Source: Flavobacterium sp. (GTDB lineage: Bacteria; Bacteroidota; Bacteroidia; Flavobacteriales; Flavobacteriaceae). Taken from it: a stretch of 64,000 bases of DNA. The notes under the pieces are model-generated. The model ran no database searches. It saw only the letters and a program-made list of their open reading frames with translations, and was not told the origin of the DNA. Made by a program: the position numbers and the translations under genes. Location: contig NZ_JAIXTJ010000039.1 of NCBI RefSeq assembly GCF_027483985.1, positions 1 through 64,000 on the forward strand, read 5' to 3'. This document shows, in pieces, positions 45,414 through 54,645 of the stretch (position 1 is its first letter; every line of letters starts with the position of its first letter).

Positions 45414-47225
45414 ATGAGTTTGAAAAAATTTATAAAATGTCTATTCCAAGCAATGCTCTTACTGAGTGTTGCTTTGGTTTATTCGCAATCATCAGCTTTG
45501 AAAACGCTTGATAAGTATATTATTAATCAAGACTTTGAAAATGCAAAAAGTCTGATAAATAAAATAAATACAAAAAAATTTAATACCGCAGAACTTGCGC
45601 GATATAACTACGCTTTAGCTACAATTCGTCTGCAAGACAATCGTGATGATCTCGCTTACAACCATTATATCGAATCAAAAAAACTGTATAAAACCATTGA
45701 TAGCCTTGATAAAGTAGCAAAAATCAATATTGAAATTGTTTCACTTTTACTAGCAATAAACACCAATAAAGTAGATTACAAACCGTTTCTAAATGAATAT
45801 AATGAGTATACAAAGCAAAATAGAAATCCAAAAATACTAACCGAATTTTACATCCAAATTGGAAAATCATTTTATGATACTATTCCTAAAATTGCCTTAA
45901 ATTATTTTAAAAAAGCAGCAAACGAAAACTTAAAAACCAACGATAAAATCAACCAAGTTAGAATCCTACAAAATATGGGTGCTACTTATTCGCACGATAA
46001 AATTCGCAAAATTGATTCTGCCCTATTGGTTTATAAACAAGCATTGAACATTTTAAAAAATGAAAAAATAATTGATTCAAATTCACAAAAGATAACTAGT
46101 TTCTTTTTTAATATATATACTAATACTGGCGTTGCTTACAACAAAAAAAAGGATTTTGACAATGCACTATATTATTTCAAAAAAGCAGATTCCATTCCTT
46201 TAGTGGGTTACTTAAATAAAAACAAAGAAATATTATACGGTTATATATCAGAGTTGTATAAAGAAAAAGGTGATTACAAAAAAAGCATTGAATTTATTGA
46301 AAAACAAAAAGTGCTCATCAATATTATCAACGAAAATGAACAAAAAATAGCTATCAAAGAATTAGATACAAAATACAATACTGAAGAAACAAAGCTCCAA
46401 AATTTAACTTTAAAAACAAAACTGCAAACCAACAGGATTTTATTATTAACTGGTTTAGCATTGATTATAATAATTGTAACTATAGGAATCTTAGCATATA
46501 AAAATGTTTCCAAAAAGAAAACAATTGCAGAACAAGAACAACTAATTCAAACTCAAAAACTTGAATCAGCCTTAAAAGAACAAGAACTACATGAAATAGA
46601 CGTAATGCTTGAAAGTCAAGAAAAAGAACGACAGAGAATTGCGAATGAATTGCATGATAACCTCGGCAGTTTATTATCGACACTTAAATTCAACTTTCAA
46701 AATTTGAAGCGTCAAAATCAGGATCTTAAAGACAAAGAAAGTGCACTTTATGAAAAAACAGATTCGCTCATTGATGAAGCTTACCAAGAAGTTAGAAATA
46801 TTTCACATTTAAAAAATCTTGGTGTTATAGGTAGTCAAGGATTGGAAATAGCCGTTAAAAAAATGGCTGAAAAAATGAGTATTCTTAAAAAACTAACCAT
46901 CAATGTAATTCCTTTTGGGATGGATGAACGATTAGATAATCAAAAAGAAATCATACTTTTTAGAATGATTCAAGAGTTATGCACAAATATTATCAAACAT
47001 TCACAAGCCACCGAAGTAAACATCTACTTAACGCAGCACAACAAAATTGATATTAATATTATCATTGAAGATAATGGACGTGGATTTGATTTAAAAAAAG
47101 TTTCAAAAAAAGATGGTATTGGTTTGAAAAGCATTGAAAAAAAAGTAGAACAAATGGAAGGCACTTTCACAATTGATTCGGTAATAAATAAAGGAACAAC
47201 CATTATAATTGATATGCCAATATGA
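45414..47225 (+). CDS. TPR-containing sensor histidine kinase (HisKA_3/NarX type)
   Basis: The 603-aa protein has a signal sequence (~1-24), TPR-like helices (~30-320, probably periplasmic), one membrane helix (~342-364), a coiled coil (~365-400), a HisKA_3 dimerisation domain with phospho-His in RQRIANELHDNLGS, and a HATPase domain with MIQELCTNIIKHSQA, IEDNGRGFDL and GIGLKSIEKKVEQM. This layout pairs with LuxR-type regulators. Its stop overlaps the response regulator start by 4 bp (ATGA), so the two proteins are made together as a cognate pair. The signal sensed is unknown. Confidence 0.93.
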   Translation: MSLKKFIKCLFQAMLLLSVALVYSQSSALKTLDKYIINQDFENAKSLINKINTKKFNTAELARYNYALATIRLQDNRDDLAYNHYIESKKLYKTIDSLDKVAKINIEIVSLLLAINTNKVDYKPFLNEYNEYTKQNRNPKILTEFYIQIGKSFYDTIPKIALNYFKKAANENLKTNDKINQVRILQNMGATYSHDKIRKIDSALLVYKQALNILKNEKIIDSNSQKITSFFFNIYTNTGVAYNKKKDFDNALYYFKKADSIPLVGYLNKNKEILYGYISELYKEKGDYKKSIEFIEKQKVLINIINENEQKIAIKELDTKYNTEETKLQNLTLKTKLQTNRILLLTGLALIIIIVTIGILAYKNVSKKKTIAEQEQLIQTQKLESALKEQELHEIDVMLESQEKERQRIANELHDNLGSLLSTLKFNFQNLKRQNQDLKDKESALYEKTDSLIDEAYQEVRNISHLKNLGVIGSQGLEIAVKKMAEKMSILKKLTINVIPFGMDERLDNQKEIILFRMIQELCTNIIKHSQATEVNIYLTQHNKIDINIIIEDNGRGFDLKKVSKKDGIGLKSIEKKVEQMEGTFTIDSVINKGTTIIIDMPI

Positions 47226-47833
47226 TAACACTTGTAATTGCAGAAGATCACCAAGCTTTAATCGACGGAATTCGCTCATTTTTAGAATATGAAGACGATA
47301 TTAGTGTTGTTGGAGAAGCTAATGATGGCGAACTATTAATTGATTTGGTCCGAAAAAAAGAACCTCAAGTAGTATTAACCGATATTAGAATGCCTAAATG
47401 CGATGGGATTTCGGCTACCAAAATAATACGAAAAGAATTTCCGAATACTAAAGTAATTGCTTTTAGTATGTTTGATCAAGAAGAAGCCATTCATCAAATG
47501 AAAGAAGCCGGCGCTTCGGGCTACATAATGAAGAATTCTTCTTTAAAAAAAGTTTTAGATGCTATAAGAATTGTTGCTAAAAACGGAAGCTATTTTGATG
47601 ATACCATACAAACCAACGATACCATCAGTAAAGAAGAAATAATTTTAAGTTCTCGTGAAAAAGAAATTCTGAAATTAATAGGTGAAGGTAAAACATCTCA
47701 AGAAATAGCCGATAACTTATTTATAGGAAAAAGTACAGTAGATACGCATCGAAAAAACATTATAAAAAAAATAAACATTCAGGGAAAAACCGATTTAATT
47801 CGATTTGCAGTCGAAAGAAAATATGATTTTTAA
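47222..47833 (+). CDS. LuxR/NarL-type response regulator
   Basis: The 203-aa protein has an N-terminal receiver (~1-118) with acidic pocket EDH (8-10), phospho-acceptor Asp54 in VVLTDIRMP, Ser/Thr in AFSMFDQ and Lys in YIMKNSS, and a C-terminal LuxR helix-turn-helix (~138-200) with LSSREKEILKLIGEGKTSQEIADNLFIGKSTVDTHRKN. It is the partner of the upstream kinase (4-bp overlap). It acts as a DNA-binding regulator once phosphorylated; target genes are not visible in this window. Confidence 0.95.
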   Translation: MITLVIAEDHQALIDGIRSFLEYEDDISVVGEANDGELLIDLVRKKEPQVVLTDIRMPKCDGISATKIIRKEFPNTKVIAFSMFDQEEAIHQMKEAGASGYIMKNSSLKKVLDAIRIVAKNGSYFDDTIQTNDTISKEEIILSSREKEILKLIGEGKTSQEIADNLFIGKSTVDTHRKNIIKKINIQGKTDLIRFAVERKYDF

Positions 47834-47958
47834 AACCTCATTTTATCCATTTGTGAAATTAAAAACCGCTTTCAGAAAATAAACCCTGCATTTCATAAAA
47901 AAATCAGAATCAAAAGCTAATTTATAAACTACCTTGTAAAGATTTAAAAACCAATTAT

Positions 47959-48255
47959 ATGATCACTTTCACCAAAACCGATTTATTTTATCAAGACTAC
48001 GAATGGTCTTTGATACCTAACTTTGATGATAGAGTATCCGGAAGACTTGATGAAACTAGATTCAACAAAATGCAAGGAAATGAAGTTTTGTATTTAATTA
48101 ATAAATTAGCTGATTTATGGGATTTGGAACGAAAAGAAAGTTGCATCAAAATTGAACGTTGCATCAGAGAGAAATTACCTCCAAAAATAAACAAACAAGA
48201 AGATGTTGCTACCTGGATTCAATTGAATTGGCGAAAAATTGAAGTATTAAAATAA
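47959..48255 (+). CDS. small conserved-looking protein of unknown function, 98 aa
   Basis: I do not recognise a family. The 98-aa soluble protein starts MITFTKTDLFYQDYEWSL and has a largely helical C-terminal part (NEVLYLINKLADLWDLE, WIQLNWRKIEVLK). The length, Trp content and clean ATG after a 125-bp gap suggest a real gene. I believe similar small proteins occur in other Flavobacterium genomes, but I cannot check. No link to its neighbours is evident. Confidence 0.65.
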   Translation: MITFTKTDLFYQDYEWSLIPNFDDRVSGRLDETRFNKMQGNEVLYLINKLADLWDLERKESCIKIERCIREKLPPKINKQEDVATWIQLNWRKIEVLK

Positions 48256-48315
48256 TAAACTCATTTTCTTAAACCTTTTGCTTTTTTTATGGTCTAATAA
48301 TAAAACTTATTTGAT

Positions 48316-49176
48316 ATGAAAAAACTAACAACACTTTTAGTAGGACTTCTTTGTTTAAATATCGGATTTAGTCAAGAAGACGAAAGACCGGAACATACAG
48401 GTGATAATTTTAGTTTAGAAGGAGCTTTAGCTTTATTCAAAAAATCAAACTCGCTCGAAGAATTTGAAAAATTAATCAACGAAGAAAACAACAATGTAAA
48501 CAACCTTGATTTAAATGATGATGGTGAGATTGATTATATTTTAGTGGAAGATATTAAAGAAGGTGATGCCCACGCAATTGTGTTGAGCACATTCATTGAT
48601 GAAAAAGAAAAACAAGACATTGCTACCATCGGAATTGAAAAAACAGGAAACGAAAGCGCCACTTTGCAAATTGAAGGCGATGTCGAATTGTATGCAGAAA
48701 ACACTTTTGTAGAGCCAAATGAAGTAATCGAAAAATTAAATGGTGGAAAAGGCGGTCCAAATACTATCGATTTAATTTTAAAACCCATTGTTGTCAATGT
48801 TTGGTTTTGGCCTAGTGTAAGATTTATATATGCTCCAACTTATGTAGTTTGGCGCTCACCTTGGAAATGGGGATTTTATCCAAAATGGTGGCGACCTTGG
48901 CGACCATACAACTATGTTACTTTTTACGGAAGATGTGCGCCGCATAGAATAAACTATCATAGAGTTCCAACAAGAAGAGTTGTTGTTGCACATAAAATAT
49001 ACACTCCAAGAAGGAATCACTCAACTGTAGTGGTTCATAACAACAGAAGAACAACTGTAGTTAGAAGCAACAATCGTAATACAACTGTAATTACAAAAAA
49101 CAGACGAGGAAATGTTAAAGCAGTTAAAGTTAAAAAAACACCAGCACGAATAAGAACTTCTGGTGGTAGACGATAA
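48316..49176 (+). CDS. secreted protein with EF-hand-like segment and Trp/Arg-rich basic C terminus
   Basis: The 286-aa protein has a signal peptide (~1-19, ending IGFSQ). Residues ~25-150 form a domain with an EF-hand-like loop (LDLNDDGEIDYI) and strands such as AHAIVLSTFID. From ~155 it is very aromatic and basic (VNVWFWPSVRFIY, WKWGFYPKWWRPWRPYNYV), followed by an Arg/Asn/Thr/Val-rich tail (~215-286) resembling a low-complexity cationic segment. I know of no function; the tail could bind nucleic acid, LPS or peptidoglycan. It is followed by a bidirectional terminator. Confidence 0.75.
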   Translation: MKKLTTLLVGLLCLNIGFSQEDERPEHTGDNFSLEGALALFKKSNSLEEFEKLINEENNNVNNLDLNDDGEIDYILVEDIKEGDAHAIVLSTFIDEKEKQDIATIGIEKTGNESATLQIEGDVELYAENTFVEPNEVIEKLNGGKGGPNTIDLILKPIVVNVWFWPSVRFIYAPTYVVWRSPWKWGFYPKWWRPWRPYNYVTFYGRCAPHRINYHRVPTRRVVVAHKIYTPRRNHSTVVVHNNRRTTVVRSNNRNTTVITKNRRGNVKAVKVKKTPARIRTSGGRR

Positions 49177-49208
49177 TAAGGTTAGTTAATTTATTTGCAG
49201 AATTCTTT

Positions 49209-49236
49209 AAATCCCATAAACACTTATGGGATTTTT
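49209..49236. terminator. bidirectional terminator between convergent genes
   Basis: AAATCCCATAA and TTATGGGATTT form an 11-bp stem around ACAC, followed by T residues. It serves the basic secreted protein and the L,D-transpeptidase-like gene. Confidence 0.9.
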
Positions 49237-49829
49237 TATTCAATAATCCACAATAAAACTGGTTTCTTGGTCAATTTTAATTTAGCATCTAATTTTTTCA
49301 TAAACTCATTTGAAACCGCTGGACAACCCCAACTTAGTGGCAAAACTTCTGGATAAATTTCTTCATTTGCAACGGCATTCCAAGAATGCAAAACCACTAC
49401 CCTTTTCACCGCGTTATCATTGGTTTTTTCCAACCCGTGTAACCAATATTTCACGTTAATTCCCCACGAACTATAATCTCGTTTACCTATCTTATATTTC
49501 CCTTTCATAGAGCAATGACTATCGGTTTTGTTACTGAATTTAGCTTTCACCCATTTATCAGGATTTTCTTGAAATTGATCGCAACTTCCGTGAGTCACTA
49601 TATTTTTATCCATAACCTTCTTCTCTTTTAAATCATAGACAAAAAATCTATTCTTACCGGGATGAATACTTAAATCAACTAAGAAATAATAGTCTTCATT
49701 AAAGCCATTTTTCTTGCAATACTCCAAAGCCTCAACACCAATAGTTTCATACTCTTTAACCACAGGTTCTACTTTAGCATTATTGCAACAAACAAAACTC
49801 AAAAACAATCCAAATAAAATAGATTTCAT
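49236..49829 (-). CDS. L,D-transpeptidase-like lipoprotein (YkuD_2 family)
   Basis: The 197-aa protein has a short hydrophobic signal with a lipobox at FVCC, then a catalytic domain of the YkuD_2 (murein L,D-transpeptidase catalytic domain) type: YDLKEKKVMDKNIVTHGS, SMKGKYKIGKRDYSSWG, VVVLHSW with His148 and LPLSWGCPAVS with the nucleophile Cys169. Such proteins may cross-link or remodel peptidoglycan stem peptides, or process envelope components. It is likely membrane-anchored in the periplasm. It is monocistronic on the minus strand. Confidence 0.85.
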   Translation of the reverse strand: MKSILFGLFLSFVCCNNAKVEPVVKEYETIGVEALEYCKKNGFNEDYYFLVDLSIHPGKNRFFVYDLKEKKVMDKNIVTHGSCDQFQENPDKWVKAKFSNKTDSHCSMKGKYKIGKRDYSSWGINVKYWLHGLEKTNDNAVKRVVVLHSWNAVANEEIYPEVLPLSWGCPAVSNEFMKKLDAKLKLTKKPVLLWIIE

Positions 49830-49924
49830 AAAACACGATTTAAATAAAACAACGCAATTTTTTTAAAAATATTTAAACCATTTGTGTTAATTATAGTCTA
49901 ATTTTATATTTCAATACTTTAATT

Positions 49925-51319
49925 ATGAACAAAAGCAATCTTTGGTCACTTCGACTAGGTTTTTCGAGTAAGCAAGCACCACTTATTGAAAAAATGGGAA
50001 TTGAAAAATTCTTAAATCAATCGTTTGCAACATCATTTGATAAAAAGGCACCTGATTTTCTTGAAGATGAGCCCAAAACAATTGCTGAATTGAAAGCTTT
50101 GCGTCAATCTCTTAAAACTGCCGATGCTGAAGAACAAAAGAAAGCCATAAAAAAACAAATTAGAAATGCCGTTCAACTAAAAAAATGGTGGATTGATAAA
50201 TTTCAAACTGAAGAATATCCGTTACGCGAAAAAATGACTTGCTTTTGGCATAACCATTTTGTAGCGACATCACTAAAAGTGAAATCAACTTATTGGATCT
50301 ATCAGCACAACACTATTTTGCGTGAAAATGCCTTCGGAAATTTTAAAGAACTCACCAAAAAAATTGTAAAATCCAACGCAATGGTTCGTTATTTGGATAA
50401 TGTTGATAATCGAAAAGACAAAATCAATGAAAATTTAAGTCGTGAATTATTAGAACTTTTCACCATCGGAATCGGAAATTATACTGAAAATGATATTAAA
50501 GAAGGTGCAAAAGCTTTGGCAGGATTAAATTTAGGCGAAGAAAGTGCGGTTTATAGAAGATTTCTAGAAGATAATTCCATCAAAACATATTTCGGAAAAA
50601 AAGGAAATTTTAAAGCCGATGACTTAGTAGATATCATATTCGAACAAAAAAATACGCCTTATTTAATTACACGAAAGCTTCTAAAATGGTTTATATATGA
50701 TAATCCGTCAGAAGATTTAGTTGTTTATTATGGTGATTATTTTAAAAAAATGAATTTTGAAATCCAGCCATTATTAGTAAAAATTTTTAACGAAGAATAT
50801 CCAAAAAATACTGCCGGAAGTAAAATTAAAGATCCGTTAACTTATTTATTTCAACTCAGCAATGAGCTTAATATTGACAAATCTAACAGCAATTTAATAG
50901 CTTTATTTCTAAAGCAACAAGGAATGGACCTATTCAACCAACCCAATGTAAAAGGTTGGGATGGCGGAAATTCTTGGCTTACGTCTCAAATTTATTTGCA
51001 ACGAAACAATACCAGTGATTTGCTATGCAATGGTAAAAACATAAGCCGAAAAACATCAGACGCGATGCAAGAAGATGATGAACCGCAAACGAAAATAGAA
51101 AATATTAAAGTCGCAGTTACATTTGATAAAAATGGCAACAATAAAAAAATCATTTCAGAATTATCAAATAGATTACTTTTTAAAGTTGATGAATCGATGC
51201 AAAAAGATATGGAAAATGTACTAAAATATGATTTTGATCCAAAAAGTGAAAATGCCAATTACGCCGTTTTAAGACTATTCAATTATATTACCAAAACTCC
51301 AGAATACCAATTAATCTAA
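49925..51319 (+). CDS. DUF1800 family protein
   Basis: The 464-aa protein matches DUF1800, which is nearly always followed by a DUF1501 gene, as here. Segments are REKMTCFWHNHFVAT, MVRYLDNVDNRKDKINENLSRELLELFTIGIGNYTENDIKEGAKAL (quoted here by its ends MVRYLD and IKEGAKAL), GKKGNFKADDLVDII and QPNVKGWDGGNSW. It is helical and lacks an obvious signal peptide, which is a little unusual since many family members are thought to be exported. The molecular role of the pair is not established. The DUF1501 gene starts 19 bp later. Confidence 0.9.
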   Translation: MNKSNLWSLRLGFSSKQAPLIEKMGIEKFLNQSFATSFDKKAPDFLEDEPKTIAELKALRQSLKTADAEEQKKAIKKQIRNAVQLKKWWIDKFQTEEYPLREKMTCFWHNHFVATSLKVKSTYWIYQHNTILRENAFGNFKELTKKIVKSNAMVRYLDNVDNRKDKINENLSRELLELFTIGIGNYTENDIKEGAKALAGLNLGEESAVYRRFLEDNSIKTYFGKKGNFKADDLVDIIFEQKNTPYLITRKLLKWFIYDNPSEDLVVYYGDYFKKMNFEIQPLLVKIFNEEYPKNTAGSKIKDPLTYLFQLSNELNIDKSNSNLIALFLKQQGMDLFNQPNVKGWDGGNSWLTSQIYLQRNNTSDLLCNGKNISRKTSDAMQEDDEPQTKIENIKVAVTFDKNGNNKKIISELSNRLLFKVDESMQKDMENVLKYDFDPKSENANYAVLRLFNYITKTPEYQLI

Positions 51320-51338
51320 AAACCTAAAACCGAAAGAA

Positions 51339-52505
51339 ATGAACAGAAGAAATTTTTTATCCTTAACCGGAACGTTTACTGGAGGAATGCTTTTGCTACC
51401 TGATTTTTTACACGCTTTTGGTTCTCAAAACAGTTTGGTTGTTGGTGAACAATGCTTGGTTTTTATTCAATTAAATGGCGGAAATGATGGATTGAATACC
51501 TTTATACCTTATGAAAATCCGCTGTATTATGATTTAAGAACCAAAATCGCCATCGATAAAAATGAAGTCATCGGAAAAAATAAAGGAATGGCCTTTCATC
51601 CGGCATTGAAAGATTTTGCTCAAATGCAACAAAACGGTGACTTATCGGTAATACAAAACGTTGGTTATCCTGAACCTGTGCGTTCACATTTTAGAAGTCA
51701 AGAAATATGGCAAACAGCAACCGCATCTAATCAATATTTAAATGAAGGTTGGCTCGGAAGGTATTTAGATTTGCAATGCAAAGAACACCAACCTACTGCA
51801 GGAATAAACATCGATTCTATTGATAATTTGGCCTTAAAAGGAGTTGAGCCAAACACTATTACAGTAAAAGATCCTAATCGATTTAAAATCAGATTTGATA
51901 AAGATGAAAATGTAAAATTATCAGACAATCCGCAATTAGATTTTGTTAGAAAAATTGCCAATTCTGTGACCGAAGGTTCTGATGAAATTCAAAAAGCTTT
52001 AGCTAAATCTACCGCAGAAATTAGTTATCCCAAAACTGGTTTAGCTAAAAATTTAGAGTGGATTGCACGATTGATTAAAGGAAATCTAAATTCAAAAGTA
52101 TACTATTCATCACTTGGCGGATTCGATACTCACGATAACCAGCTAGACATTCACAAAAGAAAATTAACCGAACTAAACGATGCCATTTTTAGTTTTTATA
52201 CCGATTTGAAAAAAGCCAATTTACTTCAGAATGTAACTATTGTAGTTTTTTCAGAATTTGGAAGACGTGTAAAAGATAACGGTAACGGAACCGACCACGG
52301 AACAGCTGCGCCAATGTTTATTATAGGCGGAAACAATAAGTCAAAAATCATCGGAAATAATCCAAATTTATCCGACTTGGATAATGGTGATTTAAAACAT
52401 CAGATAGATTTTAGAAGCGTTTATGCAACTTTATTAAAGCAAAAAATGAACTTTGATTACACCAAAATTGGTATTGCAAACAAACCATTAGAAGGATTAT
52501 TCTAA
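51339..52505 (+). CDS. DUF1501 family protein with Tat-type signal
   Basis: The 388-aa protein starts with a twin-arginine-like signal (MNRRNFLSLTGTFTGGMLLLP), as is normal for DUF1501, implying export after folding. The body has FIQLNGGNDGLNTFIPY, HPALKDFAQM, GYPEPVRSHFRSQEIWQT, YSSLGGFDTHDNQ and VVFSEFGRRVKDNGNGTDHGTAAPMFIIGG, which resemble an alkaline-phosphatase/sulfatase-like metal-dependent fold. It is the second gene of the DUF1800-DUF1501 pair. The substrate is unknown. Confidence 0.92.
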   Translation: MNRRNFLSLTGTFTGGMLLLPDFLHAFGSQNSLVVGEQCLVFIQLNGGNDGLNTFIPYENPLYYDLRTKIAIDKNEVIGKNKGMAFHPALKDFAQMQQNGDLSVIQNVGYPEPVRSHFRSQEIWQTATASNQYLNEGWLGRYLDLQCKEHQPTAGINIDSIDNLALKGVEPNTITVKDPNRFKIRFDKDENVKLSDNPQLDFVRKIANSVTEGSDEIQKALAKSTAEISYPKTGLAKNLEWIARLIKGNLNSKVYYSSLGGFDTHDNQLDIHKRKLTELNDAIFSFYTDLKKANLLQNVTIVVFSEFGRRVKDNGNGTDHGTAAPMFIIGGNNKSKIIGNNPNLSDLDNGDLKHQIDFRSVYATLLKQKMNFDYTKIGIANKPLEGLF

Positions 52506-52546
52506 ACATTAAGCAGAATAAACTTTTGAACTCTTAAACAAACGAC

Positions 52547-52554
52547 TATCTTTG
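52547..52554 (+). promoter_or_regulatory. promoter of the DMT transporter gene (TTTG-18 bp-TATCTTTG)
   Basis: TATCTTTG is an exact -7 match, with a TTTG at 52525-52528 spaced 18 bp upstream as a -33 element. The ATG at 52577 follows 22 bp later. This is one of the best promoter calls in the window. Confidence 0.7.
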
Positions 52555-52576
52555 TCGGCTTTTTAAAAATTAAAAA

Positions 52577-53482
52577 ATGTCGAAAAATAGTATCTTAAAA
52601 GGAGTTTTTTTAGTCGGACTTGGTGCATCTAGTTATGGAATGTTAGCCACTTTTGTAAAATTGGCTTATGAAGAAAAATTTACAACTGCAGAAGTAACCA
52701 TTTCTCAATTTATTTATGGCATACTAGGTATGTTACTAATCAATGCTTTCCAAAAATCGACTTCTAAAAAGGTGGTTGAAAAAGCAACTCCAAAAAATAT
52801 TTTTCAACTAATGCTTGCTGGAACATCATTAGGAATGACTAGTGTGTTTTATTATTTGTGTGTTCGATACATCGACGTTTCTATTGCGATTGTCTTATTG
52901 ATGCAAACTGTTTGGATGGGCGTTTTATTAGAATGGTTTTTAGAAAAAAGAAGGCCATCTACACAAAAAACAATTGCAGTGTTCATCGTTTTAATCGGAA
53001 CAATTTTAGCAACCAATATTCTAAACAATTCCATTGCGATTGATTGGAGAGGAATTTTTTGGGGATTACTAGCAGCAGCCTCATTTACAACCACAATGTT
53101 TACTGCCAATAGAATTGCGGTTACAATTTCATCGGCACAACGAAGTTTATTTATGCTTCTTGGCGGCGCAGTTATCGTCTTCGGATTTGCATTATTCACC
53201 CAAGACACACCTTTCAATTTTGATATTTTCTTAAAATGGGGAATATTCTTGGCATTATTCGGTACCATAATTCCACCAATATTAATGAATGCAGGATTTC
53301 CTATAACCGGAATTGGTTTAGGAAGTATTGTTTCGGCCTTAGAATTGCCAGTATCAGTAATGATGGCTTTTATTATTCTTGATGAAAAAGTAGTTTTTCT
53401 ACAATGGATGGGTATCCTTTTAATAATCATAGCCATTGTAATAATGAATATGAAATTGGCTTTTTTATCAAAAAAACAATAA
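52577..53482 (+). CDS. EamA/DMT superfamily transporter
   Basis: The 301-aa inner-membrane protein has about ten membrane helices formed by two EamA halves (~8-148 and ~160-295), the usual layout of drug/metabolite exporters. Helix-edge features include GMTSVFYYLCVRYIDVSIAIVLLM, LEWFLEKRRPS and the mirrored second half ending VIMNMKLAF. The substrate cannot be predicted; family members move amino acids, nucleosides or drugs. It is monocistronic with a good promoter upstream. Confidence 0.9.
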   Translation: MSKNSILKGVFLVGLGASSYGMLATFVKLAYEEKFTTAEVTISQFIYGILGMLLINAFQKSTSKKVVEKATPKNIFQLMLAGTSLGMTSVFYYLCVRYIDVSIAIVLLMQTVWMGVLLEWFLEKRRPSTQKTIAVFIVLIGTILATNILNNSIAIDWRGIFWGLLAAASFTTTMFTANRIAVTISSAQRSLFMLLGGAVIVFGFALFTQDTPFNFDIFLKWGIFLALFGTIIPPILMNAGFPITGIGLGSIVSALELPVSVMMAFIILDEKVVFLQWMGILLIIIAIVIMNMKLAFLSKKQ

Positions 53483-53558
53483 ATTTGTCGAATATATTCT
53501 ACAAAATACATTTTGATGTTAAAATTTAATTACATTCGCAATTAAAATTTAACACCTT

Positions 53559-53930
53559 ATGGACAAACCTTGGCACCTCTATGTCATGGCAGTTTTTTAT
53601 ATCCTTGCCGGAATCAATCATTTTAGAAAGCCTGATGTATACTATAGAATAATCCCACCAATTTTAAAAAACAAAAAATTAATAAACGAATTAAGCGGTT
53701 TATTAGAAATTATGTTTGGCGTTTATCTATTTATTCCAATCTTTTCTAATTTGGCTGCTATTTCAATTATCATTTTATTAATACTTATTTTTCCGGCAAA
53801 TATCTACATGCTTATCAATAAAAAAGCAGGTTTAGGATTTCCGAAATGGGTTTTGCTATTGAGATTACCTCTACAATTAGTATTAATTTATTGGGCTTCT
53901 CAATATGCTGATTTTACTAAAATCGTATAA
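53559..53930 (+). CDS. DoxX-like small membrane protein
   Basis: The 123-aa protein has four membrane helices and the DoxX-like layout: an N-terminal YVMAVFYILAGINHFRKPDVYYRIIPP, a middle SGLLEIMFGVYLFIP and a C-terminal LLRLPLQLVLIYWA. DoxX-family proteins are linked to quinone or redox membrane chemistry in some cases, but the role here is unknown. It is monocistronic, followed by a terminator before alkB. Confidence 0.8.
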   Translation: MDKPWHLYVMAVFYILAGINHFRKPDVYYRIIPPILKNKKLINELSGLLEIMFGVYLFIPIFSNLAAISIIILLILIFPANIYMLINKKAGLGFPKWVLLLRLPLQLVLIYWASQYADFTKIV

Positions 53931-53967
53931 TATTGGATAAAATTAATATCCTACTCGAATTAAATTG

Positions 53968-53999
53968 AAACGACACAAATAACTTGGTCGTTTTTTTTT
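53968..53999 (+). terminator. terminator after the DoxX-like gene
   Basis: AAACGAC pairs with GTCGTTT around a 12-nt loop, followed by a run of nine T residues. It ends 11 bp before the alkB ATG. Confidence 0.78.
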
Positions 54000-54010
54000 A
54001 ATTTTGAAAA

Positions 54011-54613
54011 ATGAACTCATTATTTCCATCCGAAAAAATAAACTTTGATTTACCTAATGCGATAATTGAATATTATCCAAATTTTTTTGATGCCGAAAAA
54101 TCCAAAACACTTTTTGAAAAATTGCTAAACGAAATACCTTGGCAACAAGACGATATTAAAGTTTTCGGGAAAATTCATCCGCAACCAAGATTAACGGCTT
54201 TGTTTGGAAATGAAGGAAAATCCTACGCCTATTCTAACATCGTTATGCAACCTCATCAATGGAATCCGTTGTTGATGTTTATTAAAAATGAAATCGAAGA
54301 AGTGGTTCAAGAAAATTTCACTACAGTATTACTAAATTTATATAGAAATGGAAAAGATAGTAATGGCTGGCACGCAGACAACGAAAAAGAGCTTGGTCGA
54401 AATCCGATCATTGCTTCGGTAAGTTTTGGATCCGAACGAAGTTTTCATTTGCAACATAACACCATTGCTGATGCAAAATTAAAAATCACCTTAGAACACG
54501 GAAGTTTGTTGGTTATGAAAGGTGAAACACAACATTTTTGGAAACATCAAATTCCGAAAACGGCTAAAACTATTGATCCAAGAATTAATTTGACCTTTCG
54601 GATAATCAAATAA
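54011..54613 (+). CDS. alpha-ketoglutarate-dependent dioxygenase AlkB-like
   Basis: AlkB-family enzymes reverse 1-methyladenine and 3-methylcytosine damage by oxidative demethylation, needing Fe(II) and 2-oxoglutarate. The 200-aa protein has the Fe ligands H121 and D123 (NGWHADNE) and H179 (FWKHQIP), and the 2-oxoglutarate-binding R191 and R197 (PRINLTFR). RNGKDSNGWHAD is the classic signature. The length matches the ABH2/ABH3-like bacterial group. It starts just after a terminator; the promoter may lie in the hairpin's T run region or further up. Confidence 0.93.
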   Translation: MNSLFPSEKINFDLPNAIIEYYPNFFDAEKSKTLFEKLLNEIPWQQDDIKVFGKIHPQPRLTALFGNEGKSYAYSNIVMQPHQWNPLLMFIKNEIEEVVQENFTTVLLNLYRNGKDSNGWHADNEKELGRNPIIASVSFGSERSFHLQHNTIADAKLKITLEHGSLLVMKGETQHFWKHQIPKTAKTIDPRINLTFRIIK

Positions 54614-54621
54614 AATTTTAG

Positions 54622-54629
54622 TATTTTTG
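54622..54629 (+). promoter_or_regulatory. -7 promoter element (TATTTTTG) for the sterol desaturase-like gene
   Basis: TATTTTTG lies 16 bp upstream of the ATG at 54646 and fits TAnnTTTG. Confidence 0.5.
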
Positions 54630-54645
54630 ATAAAATCAAATTCAT

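Noticed and set aside
52852..53511. 219-codon open frame on the minus strand
   Set aside because: It lies antisense to the EamA transporter gene, has basic low-complexity composition and no start context; it is a shadow of the real gene.
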